From positions 1-5,585 of the forward strand of contig JADFON010000155.1 in assembly GCA_022562855.1 (NCBI GenBank): a stretch of DNA of 5,585 bases, written 5' to 3'. Source of the DNA: Candidatus Zhuqueibacterota bacterium (GTDB lineage: Bacteria > SM23-31). Position 1 is the first letter of the stretch. Every line of letters begins with the position of its first letter. A model generated the notes under the pieces. That model was not told the origin of the DNA and did no database searches. It saw only the letters and a program-made list of their open reading frames with translations. The position numbers and the translations under genes were made by a program. This document shows positions 1 through 5,536 of this stretch, piece by piece.

Positions 1-69
1 ACGTCCGTAGGTTCTTTATTCGGCGATTTCACGGTATTGAGTTTCACCGTTAACTGGAAATTCGACTGA
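1..69 (+). CDS. C-terminal end of a probable outer-membrane beta-barrel protein (partial)
   Basis: An open frame runs in from the left edge and stops at TGA 67-69, giving 22 residues that end in FTVNWKFD. Alternating hydrophobic and polar residues with aromatics close to the C-terminus are typical of the last beta strand of Gram-negative outer-membrane proteins, which the BAM complex recognises. That is general family knowledge; 22 residues cannot identify the family, and the aromatic is penultimate rather than last. The frame could also be open by chance. The gene would converge on the arsM remnant, with 53 bases between the two stop codons and no obvious terminator hairpin. Confidence 0.4.
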   Translation, partial: TSVGSLFGDFTVLSFTVNWKFD

Positions 70-122
70 TAAACAGGATTAAACTTACCACAGTTGATCC
101 GAAAAAATACTCACAGAACAAA

Positions 123-476
123 TCAATTCGGTTTTCTTGCGCTTACCGTTATACTCGATGTCGACGCCTGCCCAGCGTTTTTAGAATCGGCATTATCCGC
201 AACAGTTTCAACAGTTGATTTATTCGACATTGCTCCCGGTTTGAGACCGCTCTCTTTTCCGATAGATACCTGCTGCGTACTCTTGACTACTTTTACATCG
301 GTAAATCCGGCAGTCTCTATTATTTCCAAATACTCGCTTTCCTGAATCGCGCCGGATATACAGCCTGCATAAGCGGCGGCGGAATTTCTTACTTCATCCG
401 GAAGGTCACCCTGCAGCACTATATCCGAAACCATGATCCTCCCGCCTGGTTTCAAAACCCTGAATTCTTTAAACAA
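123..476 (-). pseudogene. arsM: Truncated arsenite methyltransferase, C-terminal fragment
   Basis: The 117 codons match the C-terminal part of ArsM, the SAM-dependent enzyme that methylates As(III). Visible landmarks are the post-Rossmann strand RVLKPGG (6-12), VSDIVL (16-21), the AGCISGAI segment with the conserved late cysteine (C39, equivalent to the third arsenic-binding Cys of characterised ArsM proteins), EYLEIIETAGF (48-58), and the usual family ending VSARKP (111-116). ArsM is normally about 260-280 residues. The SAM-binding glycine motif, the early cysteines and the NC-x-x-NL region are all absent. The only start is a TTG at 476, directly preceded in frame by TAA (477-479), and the sequence beyond carries no methyltransferase coding in any minus-strand frame that I checked. 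I therefore read it as a decayed remnant rather than a working gene. The C-terminus looks complete; a Ser/Thr/Asn-rich stretch (84-108) before the last strand is longer and less conserved than I would expect. Confidence 0.75.
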
Positions 477-612
477 TTATTCTATCTGTTAAAATCATAA
501 TAAATCTGTCCAGCCACATCCCGCCACATGAGTGGTCGCTGCGTGTTGAGGGACCGCCATGGAAATCTGTGTTAAAGTTTTTTCTGCTGCTTGAATAATC
601 ATAAGAAAATTC
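477..612. repeat. Repeat-like intergenic sequence abutting the arsM break
   Basis: No gene was found here. The stretch contains three TCTGT units (485-489, 505-509, 566-570), two of them within AATCTGT copies 61 bases apart. It also has a GC-richer core (about 510-562) containing GGTC and GACC in inverted orientation. On the minus strand a short open frame runs through the core but has no convincing start or known motif. The mix of TCTGT repeats and a GC-rich core, placed exactly where arsM coding ends, looks like a dispersed non-coding repeat or the scar of a rearrangement. No transposase, terminal inverted repeats or target-site duplication could be defined, so the repeat call is tentative. 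Confidence 0.3.
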
Positions 613-651
613 TCAAATAATCACCCTTTTAATCGCTTGCAAAAGTTCCTC

Positions 652-659
652 TATCTTTG
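652..659 (+). promoter_or_regulatory. Bacteroidota-type -7 promoter element (TAnnTTTG) for rmuC
   Basis: TATCTTTG matches the TAnnTTTG -7 consensus used by the primary sigma factor of Bacteroidota and relatives. Transcription would start near 663-667, leaving a leader of about 35 bases before the ATG at 701. The matching upstream -33 TTTG is not clear: a TTG at 637-639 is too close, and only T-rich sequence (627-630) lies at the expected distance. No strong Shine-Dalgarno sits before 701, which fits the same group. Confidence 0.55.
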
Positions 660-700
660 TACTTTCGATACGAATATTATATGAAATTTGGAACTTAGTT

Positions 701-1873
701 ATGGAATGGGTTACGCTAATAATTGGTATAATAATAGGTTTTGCTATCGCCTTTGCCTGGAACTGGAAACAAGGGAAATCAGCTAAGGAAATTGCCGTTG
801 AGCTGCACGAAACAAATAAACAAGCATTCCTCGAAGAGATAAAACTGAATTTTGGAAATCTTTCCCTCGAGGCAATGCAAAAATTTTTGAATTTAGCTGA
901 TTCAACGATAAAATCCGCACGCGAAAAAGACGCCGATGATCTCGACAAGAAAAAAAGCCTGATTGATCAACAGCTTAAAACTATGACTCTCGAACTGGAT
1001 AAAGTCGCAAAACTCATGAGAGAATTGGAAACAGACCGGGAAAACAAATTTGGCGAGTTGACAAACCAACTGAAATCTGCCGGAGAACAGACAGCAAAAT
1101 TGACGGTCATAACCGGAAAACTACGCGAGACTCTTGCGAGTGAACACGCCAGGGGACAATGGGGGGAAAGAATGGCTGAGGATGTGCTCAATATAATTGG
1201 GTTCGTAGAAAACATAAATTATCAAAAAGCAAAAACGATCGATGAATCCAACACTCGACCCGATTTTACGTTTTTTCTTCCACGTGGATATAAAGTGAAT
1301 ATGGACGTAAAGTTTCCTTTTGATAACTATGTCAAGTACTGCGAGACCGATTCGGAAATGGAAATGGAAAAATCACAATACAAAAAACGTTTTTTGAAAG
1401 ACGTTCGCGGGCATATAAAGGAAATTACCACAAGGAATTATATCAACCCCGAACAGAACACTGTTGATTATGTCCTTCTGTTTATACCAAACGAGCAAAT
1501 ATTCTCGTTTATTCATGAACAAGACAGCAATATCCTTGATGACGCATTAAAAATTCACGTGATTATCTGCTCTCCGATTACTCTCTTTGCGGTGCTTGCA
1601 ATCATACGGCAGGCAGTCGAAAATTTTGCCTATGAGCAAAGATCAAACGAAGTTGTAAATATCCTCAACGCTTTCAGGAAACAATGGAAAATGTTTGTTG
1701 AAAAACTCGAAAAACTGGGGAAACGAATAGGGGATGCGCAAAAAGACTATGACGAACTAATCGGCACACGCAAAAACCAACTGGACCGGCATCTCAATAA
1801 ACTTGACGCCATCAAAACACAGAGAGAATTACCACCGGGAACCGAAGAAGATATCGATGAATACAAGATGTAG
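701..1873 (+). CDS. rmuC: DNA recombination protein RmuC
   Basis: This 390-residue protein has the full RmuC layout. Residues 5-20 are a single N-terminal membrane helix, and 26-150 form a long charged coiled coil. The RmuC domain (about 150-345) shows RGQWGE (151-156), RPDFTFFLP (186-194), MDVKFPFDNY (201-210), YVLLFIPNE (257-265) and the ICSPITLFAVLAIIRQA block (289-305). PD at 187-188 and DxK at 202-204 fit the PD-(D/E)xK nuclease-like fold predicted for this family. In E. coli, loss of RmuC raises recombination at inverted repeats, so it is thought to limit DNA rearrangement; its biochemical activity is poorly defined. The C-terminus is again coiled coil (327-375) and ends at TAG. The ATG at 701 is chosen because the membrane helix begins immediately after it. 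The gene appears to be transcribed alone from the TAnnTTTG promoter and converges on pyrF. Confidence 0.95.
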   Translation: MEWVTLIIGIIIGFAIAFAWNWKQGKSAKEIAVELHETNKQAFLEEIKLNFGNLSLEAMQKFLNLADSTIKSAREKDADDLDKKKSLIDQQLKTMTLELDKVAKLMRELETDRENKFGELTNQLKSAGEQTAKLTVITGKLRETLASEHARGQWGERMAEDVLNIIGFVENINYQKAKTIDESNTRPDFTFFLPRGYKVNMDVKFPFDNYVKYCETDSEMEMEKSQYKKRFLKDVRGHIKEITTRNYINPEQNTVDYVLLFIPNEQIFSFIHEQDSNILDDALKIHVIICSPITLFAVLAIIRQAVENFAYEQRSNEVVNILNAFRKQWKMFVEKLEKLGKRIGDAQKDYDELIGTRKNQLDRHLNKLDAIKTQRELPPGTEEDIDEYKM

Positions 1874-1950
1874 AAATACCTGGTGGAATTTCTCATCCAT
1901 ATCATTGCATAAATCAATAAAATACAGTAGTTTATTCCATTTTTCTACGT

Positions 1951-1970
1951 TTACCCACAGGTTATCCACC
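1951..1970 (+). other. Tandem DnaA-box-like 9-mers
   Basis: TTACCCACA (1951-1959) and TTATCCACC (1962-1970) each differ by one base from the DnaA box TTATNCACA. They share an orientation and start 11 bp apart, about one helical turn. A short GC-rich segment (1971-1977) and then the extremely AT-rich stretch follow, which is the box, GC patch, unwinding-element order seen at bacterial origins. What is seen is sequence similarity only; binding is inferred. Confidence 0.4.
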
Positions 1971-1987
1971 GCTCCGGTAAATTAAAT

Positions 1988-2021
1988 ATATATTTTATTC
2001 CTGGTATATAATAAAATTTAT
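1988..2021. repeat. AT-only inverted repeat inside the AT-rich stretch
   Basis: The arms 1988-1999 and 2010-2021 pair at 11 of 12 positions around a 10-base spacer (2000-2009). The inner 8 bp (ATTTTATT and AATAAAAT) are perfect. It sits between convergent genes, so it could act as a weak bidirectional transcription stop. It could equally be part of a duplex-unwinding element, or be chance in such AT-rich DNA. The arms do not match the dif consensus that I know. Confidence 0.4.
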
Positions 2022-2060
2022 TTTAATTATTTGCCATTTTGAGAGGGTTATTTCGACTTT

Positions 2061-2075
2061 TGGCACAGTACTTGC
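2061..2075 (+). promoter_or_regulatory. Perfect sigma-54 core promoter overlapping a 7-bp dyad
   Basis: TGGCAC, five bases, then TTGC matches the -24/-12 sigma-54 (RpoN) consensus with exact spacing. The same bases form the inverted repeat TTTGGCA (2059-2065), seven bases, TGCCAAA (2073-2079). It points rightward, toward the 3' end of pyrF, with no plus-strand gene downstream, so any transcript would be a small RNA or antisense to pyrF. The match may instead be a by-product of a TTGGCA-type operator or protein site. No enhancer-binding site or RpoN gene is visible in the window. Confidence 0.4.
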
Positions 2076-2110
2076 CAAACAAGCGCACACAAAAGGTGAT
2101 TCTGTATATT

Positions 2111-2119
2111 TTATCCACA
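2111..2119 (+). other. Perfect DnaA box
   Basis: TTATCCACA is an exact match to the DnaA-box consensus and has the same orientation as the tandem pair at 1951-1970. A one-mismatch relative, TTATTTACA, lies at 2191-2199. A single 9-mer of this kind can occur by chance; it gains weight only from the neighbouring pair and the AT-rich stretch. Confidence 0.45.
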
Positions 2120-2151
2120 ATTTCAGAATAATTTACTCTTTTAACTATTTC

Positions 2152-2166
2152 TGGCATAATATTGGC
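2152..2166 (+). promoter_or_regulatory. Second, weaker sigma-54-like element
   Basis: TGGCAT, five bases, then TGGC keeps the invariant GG and GC at the correct spacing but has G instead of T inside the -12 element. It has the same orientation as the perfect site about 90 bases upstream. Its right end overlaps TTGGCACA (2162-2169... within ATTGGCACAA), a repeat of the sequence at 2060-2067. It is low-confidence as a promoter; it may only reflect a repeated TTGGCA protein-binding half-site. Confidence 0.2.
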
Positions 2167-2228
2167 ACAAGTTTTTAAAGACACCTCGAATTATTTACAC
2201 TGCTTCTTACCTTTATCTGTCTTCACTA

Positions 2229-3053
2229 TCACTCCATTTTATCGATAACGGCGTTTATGCTGTCACGCAGTTTCTTGCATTTTTTGCCTGCCGCCCTGGC
2301 GAAGTCTTCTCCGGATGATGCATATATTATTCCCCGGCTCGAATTTATAAAAGCAGGCGCTTTCTGTTTGCCGATTGCGTTACGGACAGTTTGCTCGAGG
2401 TCGCCCTGTTGTGCGCCGATACCCGGCAGCAGCAAAGGAATATCCGGGGCAATTTTCCTGATTTGAGCCAATTCGCGGGGGTGGGTTGCGCCGACAACCA
2501 TACCGAGGTTTTTCCGCTTGTTCCATTCCACTATTTTCCGCGCCGTCTCCATGAATAATAATCTTGCGTCGTCAAGAACAAGTTTTTGCAGGTCGTCTGA
2601 ACCGGGGTTCGATGTCAGGCATAGGATAAAAACTCCCCGCTCCTCATTTAGCATAAACGGTTCGATGCTGTCGTAACCCATATAAGGATTTACGGTCATG
2701 GATTCCGCTTTGAGAATATCAAATGCCGCCCGGGCATACAGTGCCGATGAATTTCCGATGTCTGCCCGTTTCGCATCGAGAATGGTGATTGTGTCATCCG
2801 GAATAATTTGAATTGTTCTTTTCAAAGCCCTGTAACCCTGTTCGCCGCATGCTTCGTAGAATGCCGAATTCAATTTATATGCCGAAGCATATTCCGAGGT
2901 TGCTTCAATCAGGGACTTGTTGAATGCATAGATTCTCTCCTCATCCGAACCGCTTATAGACTCCGGAATCAGTTTTATATCTGTGTCGAGTCCGACACAT
3001 ACAAAGCTCCGTTTCGAATCGATTACATTCTTCACCCGTTCGGTAAAATTCAT
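2229..3053 (-). CDS. pyrF: Orotidine 5'-phosphate decarboxylase (type 2)
   Basis: This cytoplasmic enzyme converts OMP to UMP, the last step of de novo pyrimidine synthesis. It has 274 residues, the length of the longer type 2 subfamily rather than the roughly 230-residue enterobacterial type. Visible landmarks are VGLDTD (20-25), AYKLNSAFYE (58-67) with the substrate lysine K60, the catalytic DAKRADIGNS (93-102) with D93, K95 and D98, TVNPYMGYDS (120-129), LLLPGIGAQQGD (207-218) and NSSRGIIYA (237-245) with the phosphate-binding arginine R240. All the key residues are present, so it should be active. The ATG at 3053 is supported by GAGG six bases upstream. It lies 8 bases after the stop of the membrane phosphatase gene and is probably co-transcribed and translationally coupled with it. 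No other pyrimidine gene is in the window, and no terminator hairpin is evident after its TGA. Confidence 0.97.
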   Translation of the reverse strand: MNFTERVKNVIDSKRSFVCVGLDTDIKLIPESISGSDEERIYAFNKSLIEATSEYASAYKLNSAFYEACGEQGYRALKRTIQIIPDDTITILDAKRADIGNSSALYARAAFDILKAESMTVNPYMGYDSIEPFMLNEERGVFILCLTSNPGSDDLQKLVLDDARLLFMETARKIVEWNKRKNLGMVVGATHPRELAQIRKIAPDIPLLLPGIGAQQGDLEQTVRNAIGKQKAPAFINSSRGIIYASSGEDFARAAGKKCKKLRDSINAVIDKME

Positions 3054-3059
3054 GGTTCG

Positions 3060-3063
3060 CCTC
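3060..3063 (-). promoter_or_regulatory. Ribosome binding site of pyrF overlapping the upstream stop codon
   Basis: On the minus strand GAGG (3063 to 3060) lies six bases before the pyrF ATG and shares its first two bases with the TGA stop of the phosphatase gene (3064 to 3062). It is the clearest Shine-Dalgarno in the window. The overlap suggests that ribosomes finishing the phosphatase re-initiate on pyrF. Confidence 0.6.
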
Positions 3064-3790
3064 AGGTATTTATCTTGTAGTCGTCTTTCATCTGCACAGC
3101 AATCGCCGTAATATCGTCATGCCTGCCCGATTTTCCTATAAACCTCAGCACGTTGTCTTTGATCTCCTCCAGGATAATATCGGGACTGTTTCCCGCAAAC
3201 CTGCTTAGTATATTTTTGAGCCTTTCTTCTCCGAATTCTTCACCATCAGCCCGCCCCGCTTCCGATATCCCATCGGTAAAAAACAGAAACAGATCGCCGG
3301 GTTCTAAGATACAAGTTGCTTCCTCGAGTAAATCATCGAACTTATCTCCGCTGTCTAAACCGATAGCCATCCCGGCTGGAATTTTTTGAAGAGTTTTCTT
3401 ATGGTTTTCGCACCATACAATAAGAGGCAGATGACCTGCCCTTGCATAGGTTAATATACCTGTCTTAAAATCAAATACTCCGTATATAACGCTTATAAAG
3501 ACTTTTCTCGGTGCATTTTCGTAAAAAATGCGGTTTAATTTACACAAAATTTCCCGCGGTGAGGTAACTTCCTTAGCAAGCGTTTTGATGATTCCTTTAA
3601 CCATCGTCATGTAAAAAGCCGCATGAACACCTTTGCCCGATACGTCTCCAATAATCAATCCCAGCCTTTCGTCATCGTAGGGAAAGAAATCATAGTAATC
3701 TCCCCCGATTTCCTGCGCAGGTTGACAGATTGCTTCGATTTGGACATAAGGGTAATCCGGCGTATCGGAAGGAAGAAATTTCATCTGCAC
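3062..3790 (-). CDS. SpoIIE/RsbU-type PP2C phosphatase domain (downstream half of a split gene)
   Basis: This half encodes a PP2C-family Ser/Thr phosphatase catalytic domain of the SpoIIE/RsbU class, which removes phosphate from anti-sigma-factor antagonists or similar phosphoproteins. The metal-binding motifs are intact: GGDYYDF (29-35), GDVSGKG (48-54), ARAGHLP (116-122), FTDGISEA (171-178) and GRHDDITAI (222-230), with aspartates D31, D49, D173, D225 and D226. The frame continues upstream past the GTG at 3790 through LEIARE to a TAG at 3809-3811. LEIAREVQ-x-x-FLP is the linker helix normally fused to an upstream sensor, so the native start is not here. If made separately, it would need re-initiation at GTG 3790 or ATG 3784, neither with a good Shine-Dalgarno, and it would be soluble and uncoupled from its membrane part. 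No RsbV/RsbW-type partner is in the window. Confidence 0.9.
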   Translation of the reverse strand: MQMKFLPSDTPDYPYVQIEAICQPAQEIGGDYYDFFPYDDERLGLIIGDVSGKGVHAAFYMTMVKGIIKTLAKEVTSPREILCKLNRIFYENAPRKVFISVIYGVFDFKTGILTYARAGHLPLIVWCENHKKTLQKIPAGMAIGLDSGDKFDDLLEEATCILEPGDLFLFFTDGISEAGRADGEEFGEERLKNILSRFAGNSPDIILEEIKDNVLRFIGKSGRHDDITAIAVQMKDDYKINT

Positions 3791-3808
3791 TTCGCGGGCT
3801 ATTTCAAG

Positions 3809-3811
3809 CTA
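3809..3811 (-). other. In-frame TAG interrupting the membrane-phosphatase gene
   Basis: On the minus strand the codons read RFEEKDRIMK, TAG, then LEIAREVQMKFLP with no frame shift. Phosphatases of this class typically have a sense codon here (such as the E in MKELEIAR), and GAG to TAG is one base change. The break sits in the helical linker between the last membrane segment and the catalytic domain. Confidence 0.9.
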
Positions 3812-5491
3812 CTTCATTATCCTGTCTTTTTCTTCAAACCGGAAGACATACTCCGGAATATATAAATCCACTTCCTTGATAGGAGTCCCTTTTTTTTCAG
3901 CATACAATCCAAAAAAATACACAGCTAAAATAACAACGTAAATAACGATCGCGTATCCGAACGAAAAAGGACTGAGTAATAACATCTGCTGCATGCTTAT
4001 CAGGAATAATCCTGCTGTAGTTGCCACAAAAATGGTAACTAAATCTTCCCGCACATAAAAAGCCGACCATAATAAACTAACAGGAAGAAAAGCCAATACG
4101 GCGACACCGGACGGTTTTATAAGGAGATTTGAATATCCTGCAAAGATCAGAAGACCCGCAACAACTACTATCAGTTTTCGGTCAGCGGTTATCTTTTTTC
4201 TGAGAATTGATCCCCAGACAAGCAAATGCAAAACAAAAAATGAACCGACGGACGATAAGTTCGTGGACACAAAATCGAGAAAAACACCCCCTAAGGACCC
4301 GTGGGCGCCGCTATCCCCAGGCAATTCGACCCACACTCCCGGCAGGTAAACGAGAAGCTGTTCAGCCAACAAATACAGCAACAGCCCTGCGCCGGCTAAC
4401 GAAAGACCCTTTATTACATACTCGCCAATTTCCTTTACATGCGGTTTTCCCACGAAAATGGTATCAAGACCCCGCAGCTTATCACGCCGGATATCGCGGG
4501 TAATTGATTCGCCTACGGCAAAAGCGATCGTTATCAATCCCCACATCAACAATCCTCCAAAGAATGACGCCAGAGCAATTACTAACCAATTTCTTTCTCC
4601 CGAAATTGTTATTAACCCGATGTTCACAGCGAATAAGATACCGGTTATTCCGCCTATCCACATGCCTTTTCTGTACTCGATCTCATCCCGTTTGAATTTC
4701 TTGACGAGGAATACAATCACCAAAATAACACCCGCAAAATACATTATAGAACGCATTACCCGGAAAAAAATATCGCTCACGAAAACAAATCCGGATTCAT
4801 CGCTTGTGCCCAAATCGATGTTTCTTCTGAAATCCGTTACTCTATTTGCGGAGACATTTACCGAGAACGACTCAGTATATAAGGCAGAAGTAAAAGAAAT
4901 TTGAGAAAATTCAAAAGAAAACGCTGAGAATCCGGACCTCTGGTCTTCACTGCTTTCTAACATCTGAAGGTCGGATGTATCCACGGATGCGTATTCGGCA
5001 ACAAATGATTTCGCTATCCTCTCCGCTCCAAGAATAGTCGTTTCCACTCCAGGCTGTGCCTGCAGGGTGAGCGTATCGCTCAATACAATTAAGTCTCCTC
5101 TTGGATTGAAATCGAGCAGAATCGCTTCAGCGGCTCCTTCGTCTTCACCCATTTTTAAATAACGGAGTGTCCAAAAATAATACGGCAGTCTTCTTGCTTC
5201 GCCGAACGGCAAACCTTCTTTTTGGACGAATTCAAGCATCTCTTCATCGATTCTCAAATCAAAGGTCAATGTATAATCTTCGGAATCATAACCTAAATCA
5301 GACAGCACTTTCCGGCTAAAAGGTACAACTTCCACATAAGGATCGCTGTCGTACATTTCTGAAATTATTTCGCTCGGCTTGTGAATAGTGACGTTCAGGA
5401 TAATGACCGCCGTGAATATCGACAAAAGAATCAAGTGTTTCGGATATGATTTTTTAGGACGCTTTAACATTGCTGTAATTCTTTGTTGCAT
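3809..5491 (-). CDS. Polytopic membrane sensor half of the split phosphatase gene
   Basis: This half has 560 residues. A short basic N-terminus (1-19) precedes a first membrane helix (20-36). Next comes a domain of about 195 residues (40-235), predicted to be outside the inner membrane and rich in beta-type sequence (YYFWTLRYLKMG at 104-115, ILLDFNPRGDLI at 124-135, FSVNVSANRVTDFRR at 209-223). About nine further membrane segments follow (approximately 243-264, 277-296, 302-326, 358-382, 404-429, 439-457, 461-479, 484-506, 511-530), and then a cytoplasmic linker ending at the TAG. GESITR (327-332) and FFVLH (418-422) recall the first two motifs of CPBP (ABI) membrane proteases, but the double glutamate is missing, so protease activity is not supported. 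It probably senses an envelope signal and controls the phosphatase. The ATG at 5491 is the first start after an in-frame TAA at 5500-5498; ATG 5470 is an alternative. No strong Shine-Dalgarno or clear TAnnTTTG promoter was found. Confidence 0.85.
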   Translation of the reverse strand: MQQRITAMLKRPKKSYPKHLILLSIFTAVIILNVTIHKPSEIISEMYDSDPYVEVVPFSRKVLSDLGYDSEDYTLTFDLRIDEEMLEFVQKEGLPFGEARRLPYYFWTLRYLKMGEDEGAAEAILLDFNPRGDLIVLSDTLTLQAQPGVETTILGAERIAKSFVAEYASVDTSDLQMLESSEDQRSGFSAFSFEFSQISFTSALYTESFSVNVSANRVTDFRRNIDLGTSDESGFVFVSDIFFRVMRSIMYFAGVILVIVFLVKKFKRDEIEYRKGMWIGGITGILFAVNIGLITISGERNWLVIALASFFGGLLMWGLITIAFAVGESITRDIRRDKLRGLDTIFVGKPHVKEIGEYVIKGLSLAGAGLLLYLLAEQLLVYLPGVWVELPGDSGAHGSLGGVFLDFVSTNLSSVGSFFVLHLLVWGSILRKKITADRKLIVVVAGLLIFAGYSNLLIKPSGVAVLAFLPVSLLWSAFYVREDLVTIFVATTAGLFLISMQQMLLLSPFSFGYAIVIYVVILAVYFFGLYAEKKGTPIKEVDLYIPEYVFRFEEKDRIMK

Positions 5492-5536
5492 AAAGGTTTA
5501 GTACATGTTATTCTTGTTAATAATACCGTTTCGACG

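Larger units (their letters stand above)
1874..2228. other. Structured 355-base gap between convergent rmuC and pyrF
   Basis: No gene is supported here; the only open frames are a dozen codons or so. The gap is strongly AT-rich and carries DnaA-box-like 9-mers at 1951-1959, 1962-1970 and 2111-2119 plus a weaker one at 2191-2199. It also has a 55-base stretch with only four G/C bases (1978-2032), an AT-only inverted repeat, a perfect sigma-54 core promoter, and five TGGCA or TGCCA half-sites (2032, 2061, 2073, 2152, 2163). No GC-rich stem followed by a T-run, as in a standard intrinsic terminator, was found for either gene. Confidence 0.6.
3062..5491 (-). pseudogene. Single membrane-anchored PP2C phosphatase gene split by one amber codon
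   Basis: The two halves lie in the same frame with no lost bases, so together they read as one protein of about 809 residues with the TAG as codon 561. The order is a membrane helix, an extracytoplasmic domain, a multi-helix membrane block, a linker helix, and the PP2C domain with all catalytic aspartates (598, 616, 740, 792 and 793 in the joined numbering). The rest of the frame shows no other decay. That fits a very recent nonsense mutation, a sequencing or assembly error, or stop-codon readthrough better than an old pseudogene. rmuC also ends in TAG, which argues that TAG is an ordinary stop codon in this genome. Confidence 0.65.

Noticed and set aside
94-345. Plus-strand open frame of 83 codons over the arsM remnant
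   Set aside because: The opposite strand encodes recognisable ArsM sequence; this frame has no motif and no ribosome binding site.
681-698. Five-codon upstream frame (MKFGT) ending two bases before the rmuC start
   Set aside because: It could be a leader peptide, but it has no ribosome binding site, starts close to the predicted transcript start, and is short enough to be chance.
613-948. Minus-strand open frame opposite the start of rmuC, possibly the missing arsM half
   Set aside because: It contains no SAM-binding glycine motif or ArsM cysteine region and lies opposite real rmuC coding.
2059-2079. TTTGGCA/TGCCAAA stem read as an intrinsic terminator for rmuC or pyrF
   Set aside because: Neither strand has a T-run after the stem, so it does not look like a standard terminator.
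4655-4670. DnaA-box-like CTATCCACA inside the membrane-phosphatase gene
   Set aside because: It is a single one-mismatch 9-mer within coding sequence; it serves mainly as a reminder that such matches arise by chance.
4458-4904. Plus-strand open frame of 148 codons inside the membrane-phosphatase gene
   Set aside because: It is antisense to clear membrane-protein coding, has low-complexity composition and shows no family motif. It is a shadow frame, like the shorter ones at 4207-4503 and 4504-4695.
5503-5525. Small TTATT/AATAA inverted repeat and a TATTAT -10-like hexamer upstream of the membrane-phosphatase start
   Set aside because: The arms are only five bases of AT sequence and no -35 or -33 partner is convincing, so it cannot be separated from chance.
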